Of a DNA stretch of 64,000 bases, positions 16,535 to 24,962 are shown piece by piece (within the stretch, counting starts at the first letter, position 1; each line of letters opens with the position of its first letter). The notes beneath the pieces were generated by a model, which was not told the DNA's origin, did not search any database, and saw only the letters and a program-made list of their open reading frames with translations. This DNA comes from DASZYF01 sp035545535. GTDB lineage: Bacteria > Actinomycetota > Actinomycetes > Mycobacteriales > CAJCIY01. The DNA lies in NCBI GenBank assembly GCA_035545535.1, contig DASZYF010000022.1, positions 42,856 through 106,855 on the forward strand. The letters run 5' to 3'. Both the position numbers and the translations under genes were made by a program.

Positions 16535-18634
16535 GTGTCCCTGACCGTGCCCGCACCCGGCCTCGCCCGCGACGTGCTCGCGGGCCTGGACGACGAGCAG
16601 CGCGCCGTCGCGCTGGCCGTCACCGGCCCGGTCTGCGTCCTCGCCGGAGCCGGGACCGGCAAGACCCGGGCCATCACGCACCGCATCGCCCACGGCGTGG
16701 TCTCCGGCGCCTACCCGGCCGGACAGGTCCTCGCGGTCACCTTCACCGCCCGGGCCGCGGGCGAGATGCGCGGCCGGCTCCGCGCGCTCGGCGCCGACGG
16801 CGTCCAGGCCCGCACCTTCCACGCCGCGGCGCTGCGCCAGCTCTCCTACTTCTGGCCGCGCGCGTTCGGCGGGGCCATGCCCGGCCTCGTCGAGTCCAAG
16901 GCGCGGCTGGTGGCCGAGGCCGCCAGCCGGCTGCGCATCACGCCCGACCGCGCCGCCGTCCGCGACCTCACCAGCGAGGTCGAGTGGGCCAAGTCGACGC
17001 TGCTCACGCCCGAGGCCTACGCCGTCGGCGCCGCGCAGGCCAACCGCGGTGTCGTCGCCGGTCTGGAGCTCGACGATGTCGCCCGCGTCTACGCCGAGTA
17101 CGAGGCAGCGCGGCGCCGGGCCGAGGTGCTCGACTTCGAAGAGCTGATCCTGCTCACCGTCGCGGCCATCACCGAGTTCGGTGACATCGCCGACGAGCTG
17201 CGCTCGCGCTACCGGCACTTCGTGGTCGACGAGTACCAGGACGTCACCCCGCTGCAGCACGCGCTGCTCGACGCCTGGCTCGGCGGTCGCGACGACATCT
17301 GCGTCGTCGGCGACGCCGCGCAGACCATCTACTCCTTCACCGGCGCCAGCCCGAAGTGGCTGCTCGACTTCCCGCGGCGCTTCCCCCACGCCACCGTCGT
17401 GCGGCTGGTGCGCGACTACCGCTCCACCCCGCAGATCGTCGAGCTGGCCAACGAGGTCCTCGCCGGCGCGCCGGCCACGTCGGCCGCGAGCGCCGCGCGG
17501 GTGCAGCTGGTCGGGCAGCGCCCGCCGGGCCCCAAGCCGCAGGTCAACGGGTTCGCGAGCGAGCCCGAAGAGGCCGCCGACGTCGTCACCCGCATCCGCG
17601 GGCTGATCGCGCAGGGCACGCCGGCGCGCGAGATCGCCGTGCTCTACCGGATCAACGCCCAGAGCGAGGTCTACGAGGCCGCCCTGGCGACGGCCGGCAT
17701 CCCGTACCTCATCCGCGGCGGCGAGCGGTTCTTCGAACGCCCCGAGGTGCGGGAAGCCGTCGTGCTGCTGCGGGGCGCTGCCCGCGCCGCCGACGAGGGC
17801 CAGCCCGCCGCGCTGCCCGCGCAGGTGCGCGAGGCGCTCGCCGACCGTTGGAAGGAGGACGCGCCACCGCCCGTCGGGGCCCGCGCCCAGCGTGAGCGCT
17901 GGGACTCCGTCGCCGCCCTCGTCCGCCTCGCCGACGACCATCACGGAGACCTCGCGTCCTTCGTCAACGACCTCGAGGAGCGCGCCGCCGCCCAGCACGC
18001 GCCGGCGGTCGAAGGCGTCACGCTCGCGTCGCTGCACGCCGCCAAGGGCCTCGAGTGGGACGCCGTCTTCCTCGCCGGCCTCGTCGACGGCACGCTCCCG
18101 CTGCAGCACGCGCAGACCGCCGAGGAGATCGAGGAGGAGCGCCGGCTGCTCTACGTCGGCGTCACCCGCGCCCGCGAGCACCTGTTCCTGTCCTGGGCCG
18201 CCGCCCGCAACGAGGGCGGTCGGGCCAGCCGCCGGATCTCCCGCTTCCTCGAACGCATGGTCCCGGCGCCCGCCCGCGCCTCCCGCCCGGGCTCCGGGCC
18301 GGTCGGCAAGCCACTGTCCTGCCGGGTCTGCGGCCGCACGCTCACCGCGGCCGCCGAGCGCCGGGCCCGCCGTTGCCAGGGCTGCCCGTCCACCTACGAC
18401 GAAGCGCTGTTCGCCCGGCTCCGCGAGTGGCGGGCCACCCGCGCCAAGGAGCTCGGCCAGCCCGCGTACTGCGTGTTCACCGACGCCACGCTCGAGCGGA
18501 TCGCCGAGGACCAACCCACGTCGGTCGGGGCACTCGCGGGCATCTCGGGCATCGGCACGGCCAAGCTCGACAAGTACGGCGCCGAGGTGCTCGACCTCGT
18601 CAAGACCCACGCCGAGGCGCAAGGCCGTAAGTAG
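16535..18634 (+). CDS. uvrD2: UvrD2-type superfamily 1 DNA helicase with HRDC domain
   Basis: 699 residues. Walker A LAGAGTGKTRA, motif II VVDEYQDVTPLQ, motif IV-VI region LYRINAQSEVYE, LHAAKGLEWDAVFL and LLYVGVTRARE. A tetracysteine element (CRVCGRTL...CQGCPSTY) links to a C-terminal HRDC domain (residues about 620-695). This order is that of mycobacterial UvrD2, an essential 3'-5' helicase. GTG start chosen just before the conserved core. Confidence 0.93.
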   Translation: MSLTVPAPGLARDVLAGLDDEQRAVALAVTGPVCVLAGAGTGKTRAITHRIAHGVVSGAYPAGQVLAVTFTARAAGEMRGRLRALGADGVQARTFHAAALRQLSYFWPRAFGGAMPGLVESKARLVAEAASRLRITPDRAAVRDLTSEVEWAKSTLLTPEAYAVGAAQANRGVVAGLELDDVARVYAEYEAARRRAEVLDFEELILLTVAAITEFGDIADELRSRYRHFVVDEYQDVTPLQHALLDAWLGGRDDICVVGDAAQTIYSFTGASPKWLLDFPRRFPHATVVRLVRDYRSTPQIVELANEVLAGAPATSAASAARVQLVGQRPPGPKPQVNGFASEPEEAADVVTRIRGLIAQGTPAREIAVLYRINAQSEVYEAALATAGIPYLIRGGERFFERPEVREAVVLLRGAARAADEGQPAALPAQVREALADRWKEDAPPPVGARAQRERWDSVAALVRLADDHHGDLASFVNDLEERAAAQHAPAVEGVTLASLHAAKGLEWDAVFLAGLVDGTLPLQHAQTAEEIEEERRLLYVGVTRAREHLFLSWAAARNEGGRASRRISRFLERMVPAPARASRPGSGPVGKPLSCRVCGRTLTAAAERRARRCQGCPSTYDEALFARLREWRATRAKELGQPAYCVFTDATLERIAEDQPTSVGALAGISGIGTAKLDKYGAEVLDLVKTHAEAQGRK

Positions 18635-18649
18635 TTCGCCTTACCTGCG

Positions 18650-18689
18650 TTAATTCCTCTTGCCCTGGTGTCACGGGCCCCAGTAACTT
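18650..18689 (+). promoter_or_regulatory. whiB7 promoter with AT-rich autoregulatory element
   Basis: -35 TTGCCC (18660-18665), 18-nt spacer, -10 TAACTT (18684-18689). A TTAATT patch (18650-18655), unusual in this GC-rich DNA, lies 4 nt before the -35, where the WhiB7 AT-hook is known to bind its own promoter. Confidence 0.7.
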
Positions 18690-18739
18690 CGCACGCGACC
18701 CACCGGAGGACCGGTGCCCGCAACAGGAGGAGGTGCGAC

Positions 18740-18928
18740 GTGCTGATCAACACCAACTACGCCGCCGCGCCCCTTGCTGCCCTCTGGGCAGTCGACGCTG
18801 CGGCCAACAGCCACGTCGTCATGACGGCAGGGGTCTCGATGGTCGAGACGTTCGCCCTCGCCGACGTGGCCGAGAAGCGCCAGGGCGATGGCCCGGGGTC
18901 GCCACCTCGAGGAGCACGACCGGTCTGA
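18740..18928 (+). CDS. uORF / leader peptide upstream of whiB7
   Basis: 62 codons from GTG 18740 behind a very strong GGAGGAGG ribosome site (VLINTNYAAAPLAALWAVDA...). It begins about 45-50 nt after the predicted transcription start and ends 22 nt before a strong intrinsic terminator that precedes whiB7. Its last codons contain the first copy of CCTCGAGG, the proposed antiterminator half. I recognise no protein family. The likely role is to sense translation, as shown for mycobacterial whiB7 leaders, although this reading frame is longer than those. Confidence 0.72.
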   Translation: MLINTNYAAAPLAALWAVDAAANSHVVMTAGVSMVETFALADVAEKRQGDGPGSPPRGARPV

Positions 18929-18954
18929 ACCCGACCGGATCCGGCACCTCGAGG
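18905..18954 (+). promoter_or_regulatory. Proposed antiterminator: two self-complementary CCTCGAGG copies
   Basis: CCTCGAGG at 18905-18912 (inside the uORF) and again at 18947-18954. The octamer is self-complementary, so the copies can pair with each other in RNA, enclosing a CCGGT/ACCGG hairpin (18920-18938). The second copy includes the first four bases of the terminator stem, so the two structures are mutually exclusive. Confidence 0.6.
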
Positions 18955-18994
18955 CCGCAGCCCCAGCACCTGGGACTGCGGCCTCTTCGTTTGT
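18951..18994 (+). terminator. Intrinsic terminator (attenuator) in the whiB7 leader
   Basis: GAGGCCGCAG pairs with CTGCGGCCTC (10 bp), extended by CCCAG/CTGGG around a CAC loop, and followed by TTCGTTTGT. It lies 168 nt upstream of the whiB7 start, inside its leader. Confidence 0.85.
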
Positions 18995-19162
18995 CCGGAC
19001 CACATCCGACCCACCCGCTCGACACCCGATGAGCCCCTTCCCCTTCCCGCGTCCCTACAAGAGCAAGGCCCCGGAACCCGCACCGCAAGCACTCCCGCAA
19101 GGAAAGTCACGAAGCACTGTCCGACCCCGTCAGTAAAAGAGATCCAACGAGGAGGTGACCCG

Positions 19163-19477
19163 GTGTTCGACACCGAACTTCTGGAGCGCATCGAGAGCTC
19201 CGGAGCGCAGCTTCCGTGCTGGTCCGCCGAGCCGGACCTGTTCTTCGCCGAGTCGCCGGTCGACGTCGAGCGTGCGAAGAGCCTGTGCTCCAGCTGCCCC
19301 GCCCGGATGGCCTGCCTGTCCGGTGCCCTCGCCCGGCGTGAGCCGTACGGGGTGTGGGGTGGCGAGCTGCTCATCCAGGGCGCGATCGTGCCGCGCAAGC
19401 GGCCGCGTGGGCGTCCGACGAAGGCGGCCGCGGCGGCCTACGCCGCCGAGCTGGCCGCGGTGAGCGGTGCTGCGTGA
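19163..19477 (+). CDS. whiB7: WhiB7 transcriptional regulator
   Basis: 104 residues. Four iron-sulfur cysteines (C19, C42, C45, C51 in PCW...CSSCPARMAC), the GVWGG turn (EPYGVWGGE), then GELLIQGAIVPRKRPRGRPTK, whose RGRP AT-hook is diagnostic of WhiB7. WhiB7 binds primary sigma factor and activates intrinsic antibiotic-resistance genes. GAGGAGGTGACC ribosome site precedes the GTG. Expression appears controlled by AT-rich autoactivation and the uORF/terminator leader. Confidence 0.95.
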   Translation: MFDTELLERIESSGAQLPCWSAEPDLFFAESPVDVERAKSLCSSCPARMACLSGALARREPYGVWGGELLIQGAIVPRKRPRGRPTKAAAAAYAAELAAVSGAA

Positions 19478-19539
19478 CGCACGCAGTGCTGGTCTCACGA
19501 CAGCACAAGACGAAGCTTCTAGATCACGGAGGACTCCCC

Positions 19540-19701
19540 ATGTACGCCACCGTCGAGCTGGCGCGTTCGCGTCACGCCGAGGTGCGGCACGAGGCGGAGC
19601 AGGCAGCGTTTGCACGCCGGCTCGTAGCTGCGAAGCGCTGGCAGCGCCGCGCAGCGGATGCGAACCGTCGGGCCCGCGCCGCCGCGGCTGCCGTCCGGTG
19701 A
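19540..19701 (+). CDS. Small basic hypothetical protein downstream of whiB7
   Basis: 53 residues (MYATVELARSRHAEVRHEAEQ...), highly Ala/Arg-rich and helical, with a clear GGAGG 7 nt before the ATG. Lies 62 nt after whiB7 and before a strong terminator, so it is probably co-transcribed. Could be a nucleic-acid-binding peptide; no family recognised. Confidence 0.65.
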   Translation: MYATVELARSRHAEVRHEAEQAAFARRLVAAKRWQRRAADANRRARAAAAAVR

Positions 19702-19757
19702 CCGCGCGACCGCACGGTCGCAGCCACCACGCCGCACACCGCAGTGCCCACCACAGG

Positions 19758-19798
19758 GCCCCCGCCGACACCCCCGTCGGCGGGGGCTCTTCTCTTTT
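19758..19798 (+). terminator. Intrinsic terminator of the whiB7 operon
   Basis: GCCCCCGCCGAC / GTCGGCGGGGGC, a perfect 12-bp stem with a 6-nt loop, followed by TCTTCTCTTTT. One of the best terminators in the window. Confidence 0.92.
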
Positions 19799-19904
19799 CC
19801 CCGTTAGCCGTTCCCCGGTGTGGGCCATGGCCCCAAGGCCGACACGGTTCCCGCGTCCCCGCCCGTCGACGACGCGTTCACCGTGAGCGGCCCGGCTGCT
19901 TGCT

Positions 19905-19910
19905 TAGGCT
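19905..19910 (+). promoter_or_regulatory. Leaderless -10 element (TAGGCT)
   Basis: TAGGCT 6 nt before the ATG at 19917. Confidence 0.6.
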
Positions 19911-19916
19911 GGTCGC

Positions 19917-21419
19917 ATGCCGAGCCCCGACCGTGACACGTCGGCCGCGATCGGTGCCGGCGCCGGTGATGACCGGACGGCGCTGCGCGAGAAGGCGCTG
20001 CAGGTCCTGCTCGATCCCGCGCTCGAGCACATCGTCGAGCTGGTCGCCTGGTCCGACGGCACCCACGTCTACGCCGAGACCGCGCGCGGTGCGGCGCGCG
20101 TCCGTCGTGACGACCCCGCGGGAGCGCACGAGGTGCTGCGCGGCGACGACCCCCTCGCGCACCAGGACCCGCTCGCGCTGACGCCGGCAGCGGCCGAGGC
20201 CGCGACACCGCGCCCGCGCTACGAGCAGCAGAGCTACCCGCACGCCGGGACGCGCCTCGCCTCGCTGTTCGCCGCCGAGGACCGGGCGCCGGACCTCGCC
20301 GTCGTGCACACCGACGCGCACCACTGGCCCGAGCGCGGTGGCCACATCGGCGAGCACGGCTCGCTCGGCGTGCTGCAGTCCCGCGCGCCGCTGATCCTGT
20401 CCGGCGCGGGCGTCGCCGCGCGGGGGGTGCTGGCGCGCAGTGCCCGCACGGTCGACGTGATGCCGACGCTCGCGGCCCTGGCGGGCGTCGGGGCGCCGGC
20501 GCTCGCGGAGCTCGACGGCACGCCGCTCGACCTTGCCGCCCCGACGGGCGGCTACGTCGTCGGCCTGCTCTGGGACGGCACCAACGCGCAGGACCTGTAC
20601 GAGCTGGCGCAGCGCGGCGAGCTGCCCAACGTCGCGCGGTTGCTGGAGCGCGGCTGCGCGCTCGCCGGCGGAGCGGTCGCGGAGTTCCCGAGCGTCACGA
20701 TCGTCAACCACACGAGTGCCCTCACCGGGCTCGGCCCGGGCCGGCACGGCATCGTGAACAACACCTACTTCGACCGCGCGACCGACGCGCAGATCCTCGC
20801 CAACGACGAGGCCACCTGGGTGCACGCCTGCGACCTGCTGCGACCCGGTGTGCGCACGCTCTGGGAGGTCGTGCGCGAGGCGCGACCGGATTCGATGCTC
20901 GCGTGCGTCGACGAGCCGATCGATCGTGGTGCGAGCTACTCGACGTTCCAGCTGGTGCGGGCGAGCGGCACCAACAGCTCGCAGGCGCTCGCCGGTGCGC
21001 TGCCCAACGCGACGACCGACCCCAACACCACGGCCGCGATGGCGGAGTCGAACAGCGACTACGCGTGGGGGAGCCGCGTCGACGGCGCCGGCCTCGGACA
21101 GGTGCTCGCGCTCTGGAGCCAGCCCGAGCCACCCGCGGTCATGTGGTGGAACAGCACCCTGCCCGACGCGGCGCACCACAACGGCGGTCCGCGCTCGGAG
21201 ATGTCACGGGCCGGTCTGCGTGACTCCGACCGGCGGCTCGGCCAGTGGCTCGACCTCGTGGAGTCCCGCGGCCTGCTCGACCAGGTGACGGTGCTCATGA
21301 CTGCCGACCACGGCATGGCCGAGGCCGATCCCGCCTGCACCGGCGACTGGGACGAGGCGCTGCGCGAGGCCGGCATCCCGTTCCGCGACGAGAGCTACGG
21401 CTTCATCTACCTCGGCTAG
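19917..21419 (+). CDS. Alkaline-phosphatase-superfamily phosphodiesterase with rearranged motif order
   Basis: 500 residues. The middle carries type I phosphodiesterase features: GLLWDGTNAQDLYELA (first metal Asp), FPSVTIVNHTSALTGLGPGRHGI (nucleophile Thr region) and later TADHGMAEAD (second metal site). Unusually, residues about 120-205 hold what is normally the C-terminal part of the fold: HTDAHHWPERGGHIGEHGSLG, RAPLILSG and TVDVMPTLAALAGV. This suggests circular permutation or partial duplication. Likely hydrolyses a phosphodiester or pyrophosphate. Leaderless start. Confidence 0.78.
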   Translation: MPSPDRDTSAAIGAGAGDDRTALREKALQVLLDPALEHIVELVAWSDGTHVYAETARGAARVRRDDPAGAHEVLRGDDPLAHQDPLALTPAAAEAATPRPRYEQQSYPHAGTRLASLFAAEDRAPDLAVVHTDAHHWPERGGHIGEHGSLGVLQSRAPLILSGAGVAARGVLARSARTVDVMPTLAALAGVGAPALAELDGTPLDLAAPTGGYVVGLLWDGTNAQDLYELAQRGELPNVARLLERGCALAGGAVAEFPSVTIVNHTSALTGLGPGRHGIVNNTYFDRATDAQILANDEATWVHACDLLRPGVRTLWEVVREARPDSMLACVDEPIDRGASYSTFQLVRASGTNSSQALAGALPNATTDPNTTAAMAESNSDYAWGSRVDGAGLGQVLALWSQPEPPAVMWWNSTLPDAAHHNGGPRSEMSRAGLRDSDRRLGQWLDLVESRGLLDQVTVLMTADHGMAEADPACTGDWDEALREAGIPFRDESYGFIYLG

Positions 21420-21480
21420 ATGTCCACGTGCTGCCCGGCCGTCCGAATCCTTGCCGGCCCTGGCATCGCGGGCGACACGC

Positions 21481-21747
21481 TCAGGCGAACGGGCTGTTCG
21501 CGCGCAGCGCGCGGGCGACGTCGGTGCGCCCGATCAGTGCATCGATGACCGCGATCGGACCGGTGTCGAGCAGGTCGCGCCAGTAGTCGAGCCAGTACGG
21601 ACGCATGCCCGTCGGACGCGCGCGGACGAGCTCGGTGAGAGTCGCCCGCGCATCGCCGAGCACGGCGTCGGGGTCCACGAGCAGCACGTCGGCGACAGCC
21701 TCGTGGATGCGCGCGAGGCGCTCGTCGTCGATGGGCACGGCCGTCAT
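21481..21747 (-). CDS. Small hypothetical protein coupled to the LLM gene
   Basis: 88 residues (MTAVPIDDERLARIHEAVADVLL...), mostly helical, ending RTDVARALRANSPFA. The ATG overlaps the stop of the LLM oxidoreductase gene (ATGA, 21747-21744), which supports translation. No family recognised; a helper protein of the upstream oxidoreductase is possible. Confidence 0.65.
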   Translation of the reverse strand: MTAVPIDDERLARIHEAVADVLLVDPDAVLGDARATLTELVRARPTGMRPYWLDYWRDLLDTGPIAVIDALIGRTDVARALRANSPFA

Positions 21748-22700
21748 CTGCTGGTGAGCAGCGGCAGGACCTGCTCGGTCAGGAAGCGGATGCCCCCGCG
21801 CTGGTCGGGACCCATCTGGGAGATGAAGACCTCGTCGAAGCCGGCGTCGACGTACTTCTGGATCTCGTCGGCGGCGCGCTGCGGGTCGGGTCCGCAGGCG
21901 ACGTTCTTCGCCATGTTCTCGGGTGAGCTCGCCTCGGCCAGCGCTTCGAACTCCGTCCAGCCCGGCAGCTCCTGCGCGCTCTGCCCGCCCACGCCCTGAT
22001 GGCCCCACGTGCGGTAGGCGGTCTGCGCCGCCTCCTCCTCCGACTCCGCCCAGCAGATCTTCACGCCGCCCTGCACCACGCCGGACCCGCCGGCCTTGCG
22101 GTAGGTGTCGACGAGCTCCCGGTCCGGCTGCACGGTGATGTAGCCGTCACCGACGCGCGCAGCGAGCTCGGTCGCCTTCGGTCCGAAGCCGGAGACGAGG
22201 ATCGGCGGTGGTTGCGCGGGCAGGCTGAAGATGCGCGCCGCGTGCACGGTGTAGTGCGCGCCCTCGTGGGTGACGGTCTCACCGGTCCAGAGCTTGCGGA
22301 TCACCTCGATGGCCTCTTCGAGCCGGGCGAGCCGGATGTCGGCCGGCGGCCAGACCTGGCCCAGGATGTGCTCGTTGAGCTTCTCGCCGGTGCCGACCCC
22401 GAACCGGAAGCGATCCGGAGCCATGGCGGCGACGGTGGCGGTGGCCTGCGCGATCACCGCTGGGTGGATGCGATCGGTGGGACACGTCACGGCAGTGGTC
22501 ATCTCGAGCCGGGTCGTGGCCGCGATCGCACCGAGGACGCTCCAGACGAACGGGCTCTCGCCCTGGGCGCGCAGCCACGGGTGGTAGTGGTCGCTGATCC
22601 ACACGCGTTCGAAGCCGGCGCGCTCGGCGTCCTGCGCGGTCGTGACGATGTCGGTCGGGGAGAGCTCTTCGCCGGAGAGGAAGTACCCGAATCGCGTCAT
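21744..22700 (-). CDS. LLM-class F420-dependent oxidoreductase (TIGR03557-like)
   Basis: 318 residues, TIM-barrel luciferase-like fold: FGYFLSGEELSPTDIVTTAQDAERAGFERVWISDHYHPW, then GVGTGEKLNEHILG and ILVSGFGPKATELAARVGDGYI, hallmarks of the F420-dependent glucose-6-phosphate-dehydrogenase-like group. Substrate not readable. ATG at 22700 follows AAGGAC. A small coupled gene follows. Confidence 0.88.
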   Translation of the reverse strand: MTRFGYFLSGEELSPTDIVTTAQDAERAGFERVWISDHYHPWLRAQGESPFVWSVLGAIAATTRLEMTTAVTCPTDRIHPAVIAQATATVAAMAPDRFRFGVGTGEKLNEHILGQVWPPADIRLARLEEAIEVIRKLWTGETVTHEGAHYTVHAARIFSLPAQPPPILVSGFGPKATELAARVGDGYITVQPDRELVDTYRKAGGSGVVQGGVKICWAESEEEAAQTAYRTWGHQGVGGQSAQELPGWTEFEALAEASSPENMAKNVACGPDPQRAADEIQKYVDAGFDEVFISQMGPDQRGGIRFLTEQVLPLLTSR

Positions 22701-22744
22701 GTCCTTGCAGTACCCGCACACGGGGGCGATGAGAACACCGAACG

Positions 22745-23638
22745 TCAGCGCAGTCGGTGCTCGAGCTCTTCGTAGAACTCGGCATCGGCCGCGCACCGCC
22801 AGGCCGCCCCGCGCACGATCGCCGGTGCCATCCACGGCTCGTCACGGATGAGCGGGATGACCGCGTTGTCGATCCAGTCCCGCCCGTGGACCGGGTCGAC
22901 GTCGGCGTGCACGTCGTAGAACGCTCCCGCGTCGTCCGCCAGACCGGTCCGGGTGAGGCCGCGGACCACGCACGCGCACCGCGGCCCGGCCTGCAGCTCG
23001 ACCATCCCCAATGCGCCGAGCATCTGCGGCTGCAGGTCACGGCGACCGCGCAGCAGCGACATGAGCAGGTCGCGTCGCAGCGAAGCGGTCGTCGGCTCCT
23101 CCGGCGGGGGCAGGGCCAGCGCCTTCACCAAGTCGCGGTACAGGACGGTGTGCATGTCAAGGGTCTCGCCGTTGCCCATCTCGTCCCAGTAGTTGCGGGC
23201 GAGCTCGGTCTTCGGCCCGGGCGGCAGGCCGATCTGGCAGACCGCGACGAGGTCGTCGAAGCCGTGGTCCGGCCCACCCTCGATGGCGATGTAGCGGCGC
23301 AGCTGGTCGGCCGTGGCCTGGTCCGCCACCCACCGGTAGATGGACGGCAGCCGGAACCGGGCGGCCATGCGGCGCAGCAGCGCCACGGCCGTGTCGACGT
23401 CGCCGAACTCGGGAAGCTCGTCCAGCCCGTGCTGCTCCACGATGCCGTCGAGGTCGGCGATGAGAGCCGCCTCCAGCTCCATGCGCTGCGCGACGGCGTC
23501 CGGCTGCTGCGCGCGGCGCGCACGCGCGACGTCGAGCGGACCCCGCAGCGAGGCCACGAGAGCCCGGTGCGCATCTACGAGCTGTTCCATCGCCGCACGA
23601 GACATCGGCGATGGATCCCACGATTGAACAGTCGTCAT
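22745..23638 (-). CDS. Iron-containing redox enzyme family protein (heme-oxygenase-like fold)
   Basis: 297 residues, all-helical. NYWDEMGNGE and the later FYDVHADVDPVHGRDWIDNAVIPLI carry the Glu/His/Asp ligand pattern of the HDO-type (PF14518) iron proteins, whose members perform oxidative C-C or C-N cleavages. ATG 23638 chosen; GTG 23644 is possible. Upstream of and on the same strand as the LLM gene, with a 44-nt gap. Confidence 0.75.
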   Translation of the reverse strand: MTTVQSWDPSPMSRAAMEQLVDAHRALVASLRGPLDVARARRAQQPDAVAQRMELEAALIADLDGIVEQHGLDELPEFGDVDTAVALLRRMAARFRLPSIYRWVADQATADQLRRYIAIEGGPDHGFDDLVAVCQIGLPPGPKTELARNYWDEMGNGETLDMHTVLYRDLVKALALPPPEEPTTASLRRDLLMSLLRGRRDLQPQMLGALGMVELQAGPRCACVVRGLTRTGLADDAGAFYDVHADVDPVHGRDWIDNAVIPLIRDEPWMAPAIVRGAAWRCAADAEFYEELEHRLR

Positions 23639-23717
23639 CGACACCCCATGAGGAATGCATTCCCCTCGTGCCCACTGCCGACACGCCGTGACCGGTCGAG
23701 CGCGCCCATCCGCGCGT

Positions 23718-24194
23718 CTACGGGCGAGGGCTCGGTTCGAGCACGGCTCGTCGCACCAGCTCGATCGCGGAGTCCACGGTCGTCGAGCACACGTCCCCCG
23801 GCGCGCCATCAGCCCGCACGAGCACGCTCCGCACGGTCCCGTCGACGGCGACCGCGAGCCACACCGTGCCGGGGGGCTCGCCGTCCTGCGGATCAGGGCC
23901 ACCCACGCCGGTCACCGCGACGGCGACGTCGGCCCCCAAGAGTCGGCCAACTCCCTCGGCCATAGACCGGGCGCAGTCGGCGCTGACGATGGGCACATCG
24001 GGCACTGCGAGCACCGAGTGCTTCACCTCGGCCGCGTAGGCGACGACCCCTCCGCGGAACCAGGTGCTGGCGTCATCGCCCTCGGCGAAGGCCGCGGCGA
24101 GCAACCCGCCGGTGAGCGATTCCGCCACGGCAAGCGTCCGCCCCTGCGCCTTCAGGCGCGCTCCGATCACGTCTACCGCCGGCTTCGTCCCCAC
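23718..24194 (-). CDS. pncC: CinA-type nicotinamide-nucleotide amidohydrolase (PncC)
   Basis: 158 residues, single CinA C-terminal domain: VAESLTGGLLAAAF with the catalytic Ser and Thr, GGVVAYAAEVKHSVL, and AVAVTGVGGPDPQDGEPPGTVWLAV. Deamidates NMN to NaMN in NAD recycling. The GTG start is the first that retains the whole domain; ribosome site weak. Divergent from the hemerythrin gene. Confidence 0.92.
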   Translation of the reverse strand: MGTKPAVDVIGARLKAQGRTLAVAESLTGGLLAAAFAEGDDASTWFRGGVVAYAAEVKHSVLAVPDVPIVSADCARSMAEGVGRLLGADVAVAVTGVGGPDPQDGEPPGTVWLAVAVDGTVRSVLVRADGAPGDVCSTTVDSAIELVRRAVLEPSPRP

Positions 24195-24293
24195 ATCATG
24201 CAGGTACCCACCGCGACGGGCTGGTTTGCCTTCCGGCGGTCGGGGCACTTCATCTGCCAGGCGCACCGACAACCCTGACCCGCGGAGGCTCCC

Positions 24294-24866
24294 ATGGACG
24301 CACTGGCACTGCTGACCGCCGACCACAACCGCGTGCGCGGCCTGTTCCACCGCTTCAAGAGCGCGAAGGAGCAGAAGGAGGCGGGCGAGATCGGGGCCTT
24401 GCAGGAAGAGATCTTCACCGATCTGGTGGTGCACACGGCCATCGAGGAGGAGATCTTCTACCCCTGGGCGCGCAACCTCTCCGAGGACATCGCCGAGACG
24501 ATCGACGAAGGCATCCAGGAGCACCACGTCGTCAAGGTGCTGATGGAGGAGATCGGATCGCTCGAGCCGAGCAGCGACGAGGCGATCGCGAAGATGACGG
24601 TGCTCATCGAGAACGTCGAGCACCACGCGGAGGAAGAAGAAGAGGAGCTGTTCCCTGACGTGCGCTCGGCTGCGTCCGCCAACGCGCTGGAGGAGCTCAC
24701 CGGCCAGCTCGAGGCGCGCAAGAAGGAGCTGGGTGCGCCCGTGCTCGCCGACAAGATCGACCTGACGGTCACTGAGCTGAAGCAGCTCGCGACCGAGCAG
24801 GAGATCCCGGGCCGGTCTTCGATGGATCACGAGGAGCTCGCCGCGACGGTCGCGCCCCCTCGCTGA
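24294..24866 (+). CDS. Hemerythrin (HHE) domain protein with C-terminal Rho-N/SAP-like motif
   Basis: 190 residues. A four-helix hemerythrin bundle (residues 1-125) carries the diiron ligands in TADHNRVRGLF, VVHTAIEEEIFYP, EHHVVKVLMEEI and ENVEHHAEEEEEELFP. The last 35 residues (LTVTELKQLATEQEIPGRSSMDHEELAA) match the Rho-N/SAP-type nucleic-acid-binding motif. Probably senses or buffers O2, NO or iron. GGAGG 6 nt before the ATG. Confidence 0.88.
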   Translation: MDALALLTADHNRVRGLFHRFKSAKEQKEAGEIGALQEEIFTDLVVHTAIEEEIFYPWARNLSEDIAETIDEGIQEHHVVKVLMEEIGSLEPSSDEAIAKMTVLIENVEHHAEEEEEELFPDVRSAASANALEELTGQLEARKKELGAPVLADKIDLTVTELKQLATEQEIPGRSSMDHEELAATVAPPR

Positions 24867-24962
24867 CGGGATGCATCGGGGCACGAGTTTTCTTTGGCGT
24901 CCGTCAGGGAATCCACCACCAGTGCTCACTTCCCCGAACGTGACTGCCGTGAAGGGGCGCGC

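Noticed and set aside
16166..18622. 818-codon minus-strand frame across uvrD2
   Set aside because: Only its last 81 codons (16166-16411) form a protein with family motifs (mycoredoxin); the rest is the antisense of the helicase gene.
19029..19136. 35-codon frame between the attenuator and whiB7
   Set aside because: No ribosome site and Pro/Lys-rich sequence without pattern; could still be a second leader peptide, but I see no support.
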